A stretch of DNA of 64,000 nucleotides from G965232465 sp965232465 (GTDB lineage: Bacteria; Pseudomonadota; Alphaproteobacteria; JAQWUY01), in contig OZ246977.1 in assembly GCA_965232465.1 (NCBI GenBank), positions 434,001-498,000 on the forward strand. Direction: 5' to 3'. Positions 42,205 to 51,761 of this stretch are shown here, piece by piece. Made by a program: the position numbers and the translations under genes. The notes under the pieces were generated by a model. The model worked only from the letters and a program-made list of their open reading frames with translations. It had not been told where the DNA came from and did no database searches. Position 1 is the stretch's first letter, and every line of letters starts with the position of its first letter.

Positions 42205-43083
42205 CTATTTTTTTAAGGCAAGAAATACCCCTAATAAAATGATTATGCCCGACAATATATGGTATGCTTGTACCGTTTCACCCAGAAATAATACGGCAAT
42301 GACAACCACATACAAAGGGCTCAGATATAAGGGATACATGGATGCTATAACGCTTAAATGGGTGATAATATATACCATACTTAAATAGGCAATAATCGAC
42401 GACACAATCGACAACACCGCCCATACCATAAAGAATTCCACCGTCCATACAATCGGTTTGTGTAAAATGCTTATTTCATATATCAGTAAAGGGGTTGCCA
42501 GTATCACACCGAATATGGCGTTTATGGTGAATAATTGCCGTTCTGAAAGGAGGGTTTGTTGTTTCCGTACCAATATGGCATACAGTCCCCAGCTGAATGC
42601 CCCTGTTAATCCCCACAAATCCCCAATGGAAAATTGTAACGATAACAGCACGGATATATCCCCTTGGGTCAAAATCCCCATTACCCCCAAAAATGCCATA
42701 GCAATACCCACTATATTTACACCCGATAACCGTTTATTGAAAAACAGCCATTCTATGGATAATGTAAAAATAGGGGCAAGACTGTATAATAAGCTTAGAT
42801 TCGTGGCACTGGTATATTGTGCCCCCACATACACCGCCGCAGGGCATACAATCATTGCCAAAAAACTGGCAATTACAAACAATCGCCAATGTTGTAAGAT
42901 AACATGACGCACATGCCATAATGGTATTGCCATAAAGGGTGCCATAAGTAATACTACCCCAAACCAACGGAAAAATACCATAGTTAAAGGATTCATAATC
43001 CCAATGGAAAAGACACCTGAAATTTGTGTAAGACTAAACGACAATGGGGCAACCACCAACAATAACAAATATGGAAAAATCAT
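42205..43083 (-). CDS. EamA/DMT-family membrane exporter
   Basis: 292-residue protein made of ten predicted helices in two EamA repeats (for example VLLMAPFMAIPLW, LSLLYSLAPIFTLSIEWLFF in the first half; LWGLTGAFSWGLYAIL and AYLSMVYIITHLSVIA in the second). Relatives export amino acids, purines or other metabolites; the substrate cannot be read here. It starts 35 bp after dctM and lies on the same strand, so it is probably co-transcribed with the TRAP transporter. Confidence 0.88.
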   Translation of the reverse strand: MIFPYLLLLVVAPLSFSLTQISGVFSIGIMNPLTMVFFRWFGVVLLMAPFMAIPLWHVRHVILQHWRLFVIASFLAMIVCPAAVYVGAQYTSATNLSLLYSLAPIFTLSIEWLFFNKRLSGVNIVGIAMAFLGVMGILTQGDISVLLSLQFSIGDLWGLTGAFSWGLYAILVRKQQTLLSERQLFTINAIFGVILATPLLIYEISILHKPIVWTVEFFMVWAVLSIVSSIIAYLSMVYIITHLSVIASMYPLYLSPLYVVVIAVLFLGETVQAYHILSGIIILLGVFLALKK

Positions 43084-43117
43084 TTGTCTTTGAATATCTT
43101 ATGTATGTTTTTTATAC

Positions 43118-44440
43118 CTATCCCATAGTATTGGGCAGGAAAGTAATAATGCTTGGAAAAGCAATCAATAAGGCGATTGTGCATACATCCATCAAAAAGA
43201 ATGGGAAGCATCCCTTAAATACTGTTTGTACGGGAATATCCCGCCTAACGGTCGATACGACAAAACAATTTAACCCAATCGGTGGGGTAATTAGGCACAA
43301 TTCCACCATTTTTACCACAATAATACCAAACCAAATGGGATCAAATCCCAACGCAATAACCGTCGGATATACAATGGGCAAGGTCAGCAATAACATACCA
43401 ATTGCATCCATAAACATTCCCAAAACCGCATACAGCAACAAGATACACAATAAAATCACCATCGGTGGATAGTCTAAGTTGGTAATAAATATTTTTACCG
43501 CATCTGGTACCCCAGAAAAGCCCAAAAATCGCACATAAATTAAAATCCCCCAAATCATGGTCATAACCATAACCGTAATACGGCTGGTTTCCATAAGGAT
43601 TTTTTTTAAATCCGCCCATGTAATATTATTGTGATATGCATATACCATAATGACCATTGCCCCCACTGCACCGGCTTCTGTGGGGGTGGCAAGTCCAAAA
43701 TATATACCCCCAAAAATAGAAAATATAACAAACATAATCGGAAATACATATGGGATACTTTGAAATCGTTGTCCCCATGTATATCCTGTAATACGGGGGG
43801 CTTGTATGGGGGATTTTACCCCAATGACAAACAATAATCCCGCATAAATAAGGGCGGAAAATAGTCCCGGCAATATCCCTGCCAACAACAATTTACCCAC
43901 GGATTGTTCCACAATAACCGCATAAATTACCAACATAGTACTGGGTGGAATAAGGGTTGCCAAAGTACCCCCCGCCGCAACCACCCCCGCACTGAGGGAT
44001 TTGGTATACCCAATTTTCAATAATTCGGGAATGGCGATGCGGGAAAAAACTGCTGTTGTTGCCACACTTGCCCCGGATACGGCGGAAAATCCTGCGGTGG
44101 AAAAAATGGTGGCAATTCCCATGCCCCCCGGTAACCACCCGACCCAGCGTTTTGAGGCTTCGAATAATTTTGTCGTAAGCCCAGAATGAAATGCCAAATA
44201 TCCAATCAAAATAAAAGTGGGAATAACACTTAACGCATAAGTCGATGACTTAGAATGGGGAATAGTCCCCGCCATTTGAATGGCAATCCATATTCCCTTA
44301 GGAAATCCAACTTTCATGGAAAATATGGCTACCAATCCCAAAAAGCCAATCGATGCGGTGGCATACGCCACACGCATGCCCATAACCACCAATACCAACA
44401 ACAGTACTGTTAAGAGTATACCTATTGTTAATACGCTCAT
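43118..44440 (-). CDS. dctM: TRAP transporter large permease (DctM type)
   Basis: Main membrane subunit of a sodium-driven tripartite transporter for organic acids. 440 residues with about 12 helices, family-typical. Recognisable parts: MRVAYATASIGFLG, IPHSKSSTYALSVIPTFILIG split by loops, STAGFSAVSGASVATTAVF (the conserved SGSS/TA-like stretch), LATLIPPSTMLVIYA and GLATPTEAGAVGA. It overlaps dctQ by 4 bp (ATGA). Confidence 0.93.
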   Translation of the reverse strand: MSVLTIGILLTVLLLVLVVMGMRVAYATASIGFLGLVAIFSMKVGFPKGIWIAIQMAGTIPHSKSSTYALSVIPTFILIGYLAFHSGLTTKLFEASKRWVGWLPGGMGIATIFSTAGFSAVSGASVATTAVFSRIAIPELLKIGYTKSLSAGVVAAGGTLATLIPPSTMLVIYAVIVEQSVGKLLLAGILPGLFSALIYAGLLFVIGVKSPIQAPRITGYTWGQRFQSIPYVFPIMFVIFSIFGGIYFGLATPTEAGAVGAMVIMVYAYHNNITWADLKKILMETSRITVMVMTMIWGILIYVRFLGFSGVPDAVKIFITNLDYPPMVILLCILLLYAVLGMFMDAIGMLLLTLPIVYPTVIALGFDPIWFGIIVVKMVELCLITPPIGLNCFVVSTVRRDIPVQTVFKGCFPFFLMDVCTIALLIAFPSIITFLPNTMG

Positions 44441-45057
44441 GTATTTTCTCCACCTGTTGCAGGCACCACACTATCATCCACATGCTCAGCAATTTCATCG
44501 GTTTCTGGAACCGGCAATGCAATGGGCTGTGCTTGTGGGTTATGTAATAAACGCCCATAGGCGGTGGTTTGAATACATAATCTTATGACCAAAGTTATTA
44601 ACATAATAACCACAAACCCTTTGGCATACCACAGGGGGATACTGATGTCTGTGGAGCTGTCCCCATTGGTAAAGGAACGGTAAAAATGTTTATACGCCCC
44701 AATAGCAATAAATACCATACATACACCCGCAAAGCCCATAGTTATCATTTCCATACCGTATTTCAATCGCCCCTCGGTTTTATTAACAACCAAGTCCATA
44801 CGAATATGTCCATCGGTGCGTTGACAATACGCCAAGCCCAAAAAAGTAAACCCGATCATCATTTGTTCCACAATGTCGATATACCCAGCTATGGATATAT
44901 TAAAAAATAAACGGGTTAAAACTTGCATTCCGCCCATTAATACCATGGCAAGAATAACAAAACCGCCCATAAGATTTAATGTATTTTCTGCTTTACCATA
45001 TGTATTATGGATTTTGTACAATCGATGTGTGTGCAACAAACGGGGGTCAGTGTGCAT
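44437..45057 (-). CDS. dctQ: TRAP transporter small permease (DctQ type)
   Basis: 206 residues with four predicted helices (VILAMVLMGGMQVLTRLFF; MMIGFTFLGLAYC; MGFAGVCMVFIAIGAY; FVVIMLITLVIRL). YCQRTDGHIRMDL is the conserved DctQ loop. A Pro/Glu-rich C-terminal tail of about 40 residues is additional. It lies between dctP (57-bp gap) and dctM (4-bp overlap). Confidence 0.9.
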   Translation of the reverse strand: MHTDPRLLHTHRLYKIHNTYGKAENTLNLMGGFVILAMVLMGGMQVLTRLFFNISIAGYIDIVEQMMIGFTFLGLAYCQRTDGHIRMDLVVNKTEGRLKYGMEMITMGFAGVCMVFIAIGAYKHFYRSFTNGDSSTDISIPLWYAKGFVVIMLITLVIRLCIQTTAYGRLLHNPQAQPIALPVPETDEIAEHVDDSVVPATGGENT

Positions 45058-45114
45058 GATACTACCTTTCCGTGGTGTGTGTATGAAAAATCCCCGTAGG
45101 GTTTATTTTCATAT

Positions 45115-46116
45115 TTATTTATTCTGTGCAGCTTTTAACAAACCTGCACCATCAATGCCTTTTTTCTTCATATCAGATAACCATTTATCCCAAATGGGCG
45201 GAATCAGCTTGTTGATGTGTGCTTTTTGGGTATCCGAATACATGACAACCTGCATATTTTTGCTCGCATCCAAGAATCTATTTGTATAAGACGCATAAGT
45301 GTTATAATAATGTTCCAGTGCATCATGCACAGCGGATTCTAAGATTTGTTTGTTTTTATCGGACAAACCATTGTATGCGTCTTGGTTCACCACAACAGGG
45401 CAATCCACTGTCCCTAGATTGAGGTTCTTCGTACGCCAACTGCCTAATTCGACTGTTTTAAATGCCAGGTGTGCATGGGGGGCAAACGCAACTGCCTGTG
45501 CCGCCCCTGTATCCAAGGCGGTATAAGTTTCAGATGCGGGAAACAGAACCACATCCCCCCCTAGTCCCCGCACGACATTTGCCATCGGTCCGCCAATACG
45601 AACACGCATACCTTTATAATCCCCCAGATTTACAGGAGCTTTACCCTTACCAACAAGGTTATAAAACGGTAAGGGCGTAGGCATTAAAATCTTGGCATTC
45701 CAATTCGCAAATTCTTTTTTAATGTCCGAATGTTGATATACACGTTGGCTCATGGCACCCACTTTGCGTAAATCCCCTGTATCAATCAAAGCAGGCAAAG
45801 ATGTTACAGATAAACCGGGGGTTTTGTCAGGATGGTAAAACGCACAAGTTTGTGCCATTTCGAATGCCCCAAAGGAAATACCATCAAGATTTTCACGGGA
45901 TTTCGATAGCACCCCCCCATAATGTAGTTTAATATGAAACGCCCCGTTGGATTTTTCTTTGACCACTTCTGCAAGTTTTTCCACATGCTCCGTAAAACCC
46001 CGTCGGCTTCCCCAAAGGGACACATCCCAATTTTCTGATGCCATAACCGTTTCTGCACCCAGTGCCAACCCGAATGATACCAAACTAAGTATTTTAAATG
46101 ATTTGGTTTTTATCAT
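45115..46116 (-). CDS. dctP: TRAP transporter periplasmic binding protein (DctP type)
   Basis: 333-residue extracytoplasmic binding protein with signal peptide (ILSLVSFGLALGAETVMA, cleaved before SENW). The DctP fold shows GRRGFTEHVEKLAEVVKEKS, HYGGVLSKSREN and the ligand-contact region YKGMRVRIGGPMANVVRGLGG (Arg in RVRIGG contacts the carboxylate in relatives). Good ribosome site AAGGAGA. It is the first gene of dctP-dctQ-dctM-EamA. The nearby hglS, downstream on its promoter side, suggests a dicarboxylate or amino-acid-derived substrate, but this is only a guess. Confidence 0.92.
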   Translation of the reverse strand: MIKTKSFKILSLVSFGLALGAETVMASENWDVSLWGSRRGFTEHVEKLAEVVKEKSNGAFHIKLHYGGVLSKSRENLDGISFGAFEMAQTCAFYHPDKTPGLSVTSLPALIDTGDLRKVGAMSQRVYQHSDIKKEFANWNAKILMPTPLPFYNLVGKGKAPVNLGDYKGMRVRIGGPMANVVRGLGGDVVLFPASETYTALDTGAAQAVAFAPHAHLAFKTVELGSWRTKNLNLGTVDCPVVVNQDAYNGLSDKNKQILESAVHDALEHYYNTYASYTNRFLDASKNMQVVMYSDTQKAHINKLIPPIWDKWLSDMKKKGIDGAGLLKAAQNK

Positions 46117-46160
46117 AATTTTCTCCTTTATAATAATACATATATGTTGTTTTTATAGTG

Positions 46161-47534
46161 TTAAATTGTGGTGTTTAAACACCTATCGATAGAATTTTGT
46201 TGTATCGCTTCATACAGACAAAATGTATCAATTACGCACCGCCCAAGAGCTGTTTCAAATTGCTGTTGTTGGGGGGTAGTCATGTGCGTTTCTGGGACTT
46301 CATCGCCTAAGTTTGATTGAAATATTCCTGCGGCTGATATGGGCAAAAAATCTTCATACACAATCGGCGTGAGCGTAATCAAGTCCTGTGCAATCAGTTC
46401 CTCAGGGGTTGTACAGGTGTGGTTTTTTACATCGGACTTTAAATGGTATTCATAATACGCTAATTTTTGTTGATGTAAGGTTTGTATATCGTCAGGAAAT
46501 TCAGAAAATACCTGTTGTAATGTGGCATAATATGCGTCCGCATTGCTACCATCGGGATGGGGGGTAATTTTTTCCCGTACCCTGTTTAACAATGTATCAT
46601 ATAATGCCCGTCCTTTGGGGGTTAAAGCAACGCCCCGTTGTTCGATTTCCCCAAAACGGGCGGTGTGCGTCCCTGCCCCGGTGCTGTTCTTCGTGCTGTT
46701 GGTAAATGTTACAGGTTCGGTTAAGGCCTTAAACGCAGTTTGCCGTAATAATATATCGTGGGTGCGTTGTGGTGGTCCCTCAACAACCGCCTTTGGGTGG
46801 ATACCCCAATCGGGCATGGCATTTTGACAGATGTCAATATCCAGTGTCCGGGGGGTCAGGTGATTAATGTGGGGACCCTTGAAACACACCACATCTGCCA
46901 CTAGGCTGTGGACTTTTTTTAACGCTTGGTATATATCTTGGCTAACCAATGAATCCTGATGCCATTGAAAAGTTTTTATGGCCTCATTGACAAATGTTTC
47001 CGCATCGTCCATGCACAAATAGCCATCGGTTTCTGATTTTTGTATCAGATCCAAACACCTCTTGGTAAAAATAGTACGGTTGTTTAAAATATCTATGGCT
47101 TGGGTGCGTAAATTTGAATCGGGGATTAAATCCAAGCGTAGTAATGAAGTAAACACCCGAAAGGGATTTATCGATAAATCGTGGCGGTGAATAGGGCGAA
47201 ATGCTGTTGAATGTACGGGGATATTGGCAATCGATAAATCGTAATACCCCACCGGTTCCATTCCCATAACCGCAAACAACCGTCCGATGGTCTGCAATTC
47301 ATATGCCGTACCCAAACGAATGGCACCATGGCGTTCTTCGTTTATGCGATCCAAATTGTCTGTTTGGCTCAGGTGATATGTAATATCAGGATGTTGTCGC
47401 AAAAAATCTGCATTGGTTTGTTGCACCAACTGTATCAAAGTGCCATAAGCGGGTACTTCATTTTGATACATGTGCGACATGGCACGGCTAAACAGCGTTC
47501 GAATATCATTTTTGCTTGCAAGTTTCTTTCTCAT
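46161..47534 (-). CDS. hglS: 2-oxoadipate dioxygenase/decarboxylase (HglS/YdcJ family, formerly DUF1338)
   Basis: Fe(II) enzyme that converts 2-oxoadipate to D-2-hydroxyglutarate in lysine breakdown. 457 residues, family length. Family sequences: VPAYGTLIQLVQQTN near residue 27, ERHGAIRLGT (first His ligand), CFKGPHINHLTPRTLDID (second His ligand) and FGEIEQRGVALTPKGRALYD (Glu ligand). All three expected metal ligands are present. It lies 44 bp upstream of dctP on the same strand and may be co-transcribed with the transporter genes. Confidence 0.88.
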   Translation of the reverse strand: MRKKLASKNDIRTLFSRAMSHMYQNEVPAYGTLIQLVQQTNADFLRQHPDITYHLSQTDNLDRINEERHGAIRLGTAYELQTIGRLFAVMGMEPVGYYDLSIANIPVHSTAFRPIHRHDLSINPFRVFTSLLRLDLIPDSNLRTQAIDILNNRTIFTKRCLDLIQKSETDGYLCMDDAETFVNEAIKTFQWHQDSLVSQDIYQALKKVHSLVADVVCFKGPHINHLTPRTLDIDICQNAMPDWGIHPKAVVEGPPQRTHDILLRQTAFKALTEPVTFTNSTKNSTGAGTHTARFGEIEQRGVALTPKGRALYDTLLNRVREKITPHPDGSNADAYYATLQQVFSEFPDDIQTLHQQKLAYYEYHLKSDVKNHTCTTPEELIAQDLITLTPIVYEDFLPISAAGIFQSNLGDEVPETHMTTPQQQQFETALGRCVIDTFCLYEAIQQNSIDRCLNTTI

Positions 47535-47857
47535 ACTTTTGACATACTTTAAGTTACAATAAACAAATCATGCTTTATAACAATAAAACATATAAATACA
47601 TTACTAAGCAAGTATAATATACAAACTTGAAACAAAAATCAACCTTGAAACAAAAATCAACAAAAAACGCCAATCTCCTTTGTTCTTGGCATTGTATAAC
47701 AATTCCAAAACAGGCGTGCCAGATGCTATTAGAAAACTTGGTGGCAGATAATTCTTTTAAAATCTCAAAACTAAGTCTCCATAGTACTAACTTTGGGGAC
47801 TTTTTTTCCAAAAAATTAAAAAATAACATGTTGTTTTATAGTATTATTATAAAAAAT
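47535..47857. other. Non-coding AT-rich stretch upstream of hglS
   Basis: No convincing gene. It contains an 18-bp direct repeat (CTTGAAACAAAAATCAAC twice, near 47625-47660). Short frames on both strands (up to 98 codons) overlap each other and lack a family. It may be intergenic debris or part of a dispersed repeat. Confidence 0.4.
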
Positions 47858-47995
47858 GGGATTTATATACCTGACTCCACAGGAGTTGAATTAAGGCTAT
47901 TTTTTGTTTTTATGCATAGATGACATTGCTTTTGTTGTGAAATCCCACCAAATTATATGCAGATATTGATTTATAGAGTCAAGTATATAAATCCC
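47858..47995. repeat. 138-bp element with 20-bp terminal inverted repeats
   Basis: Left end GGGATTTATATACCTGACTC (47858-47877) and right end GAGTCAAGTATATAAATCCC (47976-47995) are inverted copies with one mismatch. The inside is non-coding and AT-rich. No target duplication is visible. It could be a MITE-like element, or a long regulatory hairpin next to the gloB stop codon. Confidence 0.5.
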
Positions 47996-47999
47996 TTAA

Positions 48000-48740
48000 T
48001 TAATATGTGTCTCTTTTATGCCGATATTGCCCAAATTCTTCCGGGGTTTTTGCCCACATAAATGGGTTGTTTTTACATTCCAATCCCACAGGTGTGGGGG
48101 ATGTAAATTGTTTGCTGCATATTTTTTGTTTTAAGCTGTTCATATAATCCATGTCTAGGTCAGTTTTACCAATGTCTTCACATATGGATTTTGTAAAGCG
48201 AATCGATAACTTGGTATATTCATGCCCCACATACATCAGGGTTTCTGGGGGCAGGTTTTTGATCCGTTGAATGCTCTCAAAAAATACTTCGGGCGTACCT
48301 TCAAACATACGACCACACGCCAGTACAAATAATAAATCCCCCACAAATACGGCTTTTAAGGTCGGCATATAAAATACAATGTGCCCAATGGTATGCCCAT
48401 CGGCAGGAAAAATATGTATGGGTAAATCCTCATTTAAAGTAATGATTTGATGGGGTTTAACGGCAATATCAAGGGGCGGTAAACGGTGGGCATCTTGGTG
48501 ATTGCCCAGTACCTTTGCCCCGGTTTTTGCCACTAATGCCGCCACCCCATCCGTATGGTCCCAATGATGATGGGTCAACAAAATAGTATCCAGTGTTTTA
48601 TCATCCCCCAAAAAATCCAAGACAGGCTGTGCATCGGGAACATCAACGACCATTGTTTTACCGCTGGTATCATCGGTAATAGCATAAATATAATTCATTT
48701 CAATATGAAATGCAGGAATAGTATGTATAGTATACATCAT
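48000..48740 (-). CDS. gloB: Hydroxyacylglutathione hydrolase (glyoxalase II)
   Basis: Splits S-D-lactoylglutathione into lactate and glutathione, the second step of methylglyoxal detoxification. 246 residues. The metallo-beta-lactamase metal motif is LLTHHHWDHTDG, further ligands lie in PADGHTIGH, FVGDLLF and YVGHEYT. The C-terminal glutathione-binding helix region ends with FMWAKTPEEF. It starts MMYTIHTIPAF; either Met could be used. Confidence 0.93.
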   Translation of the reverse strand: MMYTIHTIPAFHIEMNYIYAITDDTSGKTMVVDVPDAQPVLDFLGDDKTLDTILLTHHHWDHTDGVAALVAKTGAKVLGNHQDAHRLPPLDIAVKPHQIITLNEDLPIHIFPADGHTIGHIVFYMPTLKAVFVGDLLFVLACGRMFEGTPEVFFESIQRIKNLPPETLMYVGHEYTKLSIRFTKSICEDIGKTDLDMDYMNSLKQKICSKQFTSPTPVGLECKNNPFMWAKTPEEFGQYRHKRDTY

Positions 48741-48957
48741 AAAATTTAGAATCTTTTTTTGGCATTTTTTAGGTTCTTTATTGTAAATTTACGCATATTA
48801 TACTATATTTTTATAAAAAGTCAATGCGTATCAATGCGTATATACAATATAAAATAAATCTTATATAAATATAATGTGCTTGTTGAGTTAAAAGTACAAC
48901 AATTTTATCATATGAAAGTATGTCCATATATTATTACGAATACGAAAGGAATTCAAT
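48741..48957. promoter_or_regulatory. Divergent intergenic region gloB / hpf
   Basis: 217 bp AT-rich, holding the promoters of gloB and hpf. A tandem TCAATGCGTA repeat lies near 48821-48840. GAAAGGAATTC supplies the ribosome site before hpf. I cannot assign a specific regulator. Confidence 0.4.
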
Positions 48958-49263
48958 ATGAAAATACAAATTAGCGGTCAAAATGTCGACTTAGGTCAAG
49001 CCTTGCCCCAACACATTGATGGGGGACTGGAACGCATGATTAAAAAATATTTCCAAAAAGCAACCGATGCCCGTGTGGTATTAAAGAAAAATGGACAAGG
49101 GTTCGTAGCGGAAGTCCATGTGCATGTCAACAAGCATATCACCATTGATGCCAGTGGGGATTCTCCTGATGCTTATACAGCGTTTCAGATGGCACTTGAA
49201 AAAGCCGCAAAGATATTGCGTCGTAAAAAACGCAAACATATCGATTGTCACCGCATAACATGA
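48958..49263 (+). CDS. hpf: Ribosome hibernation promoting factor (short form)
   Basis: Binds the 30S decoding region and promotes inactive 100S ribosomes in stationary phase. 101 residues, the short HPF/YfiA type without a C-terminal dimerisation domain. It opens MKIQISGQNVDLGQALPQHI, has the VHVHVNKHITIDASG strand and DAYTAFQMALEKAAKILRRKKRK. A single gene with its own terminator. Confidence 0.93.
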   Translation: MKIQISGQNVDLGQALPQHIDGGLERMIKKYFQKATDARVVLKKNGQGFVAEVHVHVNKHITIDASGDSPDAYTAFQMALEKAAKILRRKKRKHIDCHRIT

Positions 49264-49286
49264 ATACATATGATATGTATGCAAAC

Positions 49287-49316
49287 AAGCCCATCATTGC
49301 GATGGGCTTTTTTTTA
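49287..49316 (+). terminator. Rho-independent terminator of hpf
   Basis: Perfect 9-bp stem AAGCCCATC / GATGGGCTT with a 5-base loop and a run of eight T. It may also serve the convergent DUF6314 gene. Confidence 0.92.
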
Positions 49317-49320
49317 TGGG

Positions 49321-49752
49321 TTATGCCTTTAATATATATGTACTGCACATAGTATACTCTTTTCTGGGACCTTTGACTTCCCATGTTAAATCTAGCGTTT
49401 TGTTTATATATGTCCATATACCTCGGTACATATCATCGCCACAATTATGGGTGATATGGTGGATGCCATCAATTTGGGGCAAATGGTAAAATACACCCCC
49501 ATTGGCATACGATACGCACAGTCCATTATCGATAAATTCCAAATCATAATTTTGATAAAACGGGGAGTCGTTTAAGCTGTGTAAAACCCCATTTTCTTGC
49601 CAAGTGGTCGGGGTAATATGTAATGTCCCAGACGCCACATGCCGTGTATTTGCATATCGGTCATCGATGGTGCGATTAAAAATATATGTCCCCATACACA
49701 TCCCAATATCTTTCACAAAAAAGGACGAACCCAAGCAATCGGATTCGCCCAT
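49321..49752 (-). CDS. DUF6314 family protein
   Basis: 143 residues resembling the mainly alphaproteobacterial DUF6314 family: an IDDRYANTRHVASGTLHITP stretch, TWQENGVL, ITHNCGDDMYRGIWTY and, near the end, WEVKGPRKEYTMCSTY. It is probably a small lipocalin-like beta barrel; function is unknown. It starts 21 bp after bioY and shares its operon. Confidence 0.72.
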   Translation of the reverse strand: MGESDCLGSSFFVKDIGMCMGTYIFNRTIDDRYANTRHVASGTLHITPTTWQENGVLHSLNDSPFYQNYDLEFIDNGLCVSYANGGVFYHLPQIDGIHHITHNCGDDMYRGIWTYINKTLDLTWEVKGPRKEYTMCSTYILKA

Positions 49753-49773
49753 ATAATAATGCCTATATAAAAT

Positions 49774-50331
49774 TTAATGCAATTGTTTCCAAATTGCGGT
49801 AAACATCCCAGATGCCACAATCACCTTGACCACATCCCCCAAGATAAAGGGTGTTAAACCCCATTTTAAAATCGGTGCGTTCCAACCAAACACCATGCCT
49901 AACCACAACAGCCCGGGAATATATAACACTATATTACCCAAAATCATTGCCACAGATGCCTTTATAAAAGACCGATCCCAGCCTTTTTCCGCTAAATATC
50001 CCACAACAAACGCAGCCCCCACATATCCATATAAGTATCCCGCAGATCCCGCCATAAACACCGCAATTCCACCTGTCCCACCGGCAAATACGGGCAATCC
50101 CAATGCCCCCTCAGACAGATAAAACAGCACCGACAATACCCCATAACGGGCACCCAGTGCCATGCCAACGCTCAGTACCGCAAATGTTTGCAATGTCATC
50201 GGCACGGGGAACATGGGCACAGTAATTTGTGCACAAACTGCTATCAAAACAGACCCCAACAATGCAAGCAATACATTTTTAATACCTGTATTACCAACAG
50301 GCATCGTGATGTGGGAAGATAAAGTATTCAT
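49774..50331 (-). CDS. bioY: Biotin transporter BioY
   Basis: Substrate-binding membrane subunit (S component) of biotin ECF transporters. 185 residues, six helices. Family parts: AQITVPMFPVPMTLQTFAVL, YLSEGALGLPVFAGGTGG, GSAGYLYGY and the C-terminal LKWGLTPFILGDVVKV. No BioM or BioN adjoins it; BioY can work alone or with a shared energising module. Ribosome site AAGGATATT before the ATG. Confidence 0.93.
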   Translation of the reverse strand: MNTLSSHITMPVGNTGIKNVLLALLGSVLIAVCAQITVPMFPVPMTLQTFAVLSVGMALGARYGVLSVLFYLSEGALGLPVFAGGTGGIAVFMAGSAGYLYGYVGAAFVVGYLAEKGWDRSFIKASVAMILGNIVLYIPGLLWLGMVFGWNAPILKWGLTPFILGDVVKVIVASGMFTAIWKQLH

Positions 50332-50510
50332 TATAATATCCTTTCATATATACATACACATAATATATGCACATTTCTTTATTTGAAAATATGCTTCTTT
50401 AAAATATAAAACATGCTTGGGGATTTTGCAAGTGTATTATACAATATTTTCATATTCAGTATAACAGTTTCTATATTTTATCCTCTTTATATATAAGATA
50501 TATATCCCCT

Positions 50511-51740
50511 TTAAATATCAAAAATAAACATTTCTGGATTTTCTATTAACTGTTTAATGCGGACCAAGAAACTTACGGCCTCACGGCCATCTATGATGCG
50601 GTGATCATATGTTAATGCCACATACATAATGGGACGAATCACAATTTCATTGTCGACAACGACGGCCCGTTTTTCAATCTTGTGCAAACCCAAGATAGCT
50701 GATTGGGGGGGGTTCACAATCGGGGTCGACAACATCGAACCGAACACCCCACCATTGGTAATGGTGAATGTACCCCCCATCATTTCCGCCATCGATAATG
50801 CCCCTGTGCGTGCCCGTTTGCCAAAATCCACAATAGTTGATTCGATATCTGCTAAGTTCATATTTTCCGCATTGCGTAAAATCGGTACAACCAATCCTTG
50901 TTCTGTGCCAACCGCAATACCCACATCTTTGTAGGGTTTGAATACAATATCATTGCCATCGATTGCTGCGTTAACAGCTGGGAAATCTTCCAAGGCATGC
51001 ACCGCTGCCCGTACAAAAAATCCCATAAAGCCCAATTTTGTACCATGCTTTCTTTCGAACGCATCCTTGTATTGGGATCGTAGTTGCATCACTTTGCTCA
51101 TATCCACTTCGTTAAAAGTGGTTAATAATGCGGCGGTGTTTTGGGCATCTTTTAAACGGGTGGCAATGACCCGCCGTAACTTAGACATCGGCACCCGTTT
51201 ATCGCTCCGTATGTTTTCTTGCGTATCCTCCTGTATATTGCCTTTGACAGAAGTTTGGGTATCTGTTGGTGTTGTTAATTTTTTTTGGGTTTGAATAGCA
51301 TTTTGCACATCCTGTTTGGTCACATTCCCTAATCCCCCCGTCGGTGTGATAGTCGTTACATCCATACTGTTATCCGCCGCTAAAACAGATGCAGAAGGGG
51401 CCACCTTGGGACTTTTGCCCGCCGATGCGGTGGGGGTATTTGGGGGGGGGGCTGTATTTTCTTTTGCAATATCGGCTGTTACGGATGTACGGGCATCATC
51501 GCCCACTTCCCCTTCGGCAATGACACACAGCACTTCGCCTACGGCCACATCCGTACCTTCGGATGCGATAATTTCCACAATTACCCCTGATACAGGGCTA
51601 GGGACTTCTAGACTGACCTTGTCCGTTTCCAGTTCACATATGGTTTCGTCAACGGTAACGGAGTCACCAACCGCTTTCATCCATGTTAATATGGTTGCTT
51701 CTGAAACCGATTCGCCTAATGAGGGTACTACTATTTCCAT
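50511..51740 (-). CDS. sucB: 2-oxoglutarate dehydrogenase E2 (dihydrolipoamide succinyltransferase)
   Basis: Core of the 2-oxoglutarate dehydrogenase complex in the TCA cycle. 409 residues. An N-terminal lipoyl domain carries the lipoylated Lys in ELETDKVSLEVPSP (about 42). A Pro/Ala/Thr-rich linker and peripheral subunit-binding domain follow; SVLAADNSMDVTTITPTGGLGNVTKQDVQ aligns with the subunit-binding region in pieces. The C-terminal catalytic domain ends with the active-site DHRIIDGREAV. Ribosome site AAGGAG. It follows sucA by 21 bp. Confidence 0.95.
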   Translation of the reverse strand: MEIVVPSLGESVSEATILTWMKAVGDSVTVDETICELETDKVSLEVPSPVSGVIVEIIASEGTDVAVGEVLCVIAEGEVGDDARTSVTADIAKENTAPPPNTPTASAGKSPKVAPSASVLAADNSMDVTTITPTGGLGNVTKQDVQNAIQTQKKLTTPTDTQTSVKGNIQEDTQENIRSDKRVPMSKLRRVIATRLKDAQNTAALLTTFNEVDMSKVMQLRSQYKDAFERKHGTKLGFMGFFVRAAVHALEDFPAVNAAIDGNDIVFKPYKDVGIAVGTEQGLVVPILRNAENMNLADIESTIVDFGKRARTGALSMAEMMGGTFTITNGGVFGSMLSTPIVNPPQSAILGLHKIEKRAVVVDNEIVIRPIMYVALTYDHRIIDGREAVSFLVRIKQLIENPEMFIFDI

Positions 51741-51761
51741 AAAAATGTCTCCTTTGTATTT

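Noticed and set aside
42205..46116. TRAP genes plus EamA read as a sialic-acid transport locus
   Set aside because: No sialic-acid catabolic genes nearby; the dctP sequence alone does not define the ligand.
47575..47923. Opposing short frames of 84 and 98 codons
   Set aside because: No family, no ribosome site, low-complexity Lys/Phe-rich sequence; the plus frame also runs into the inverted-repeat element.
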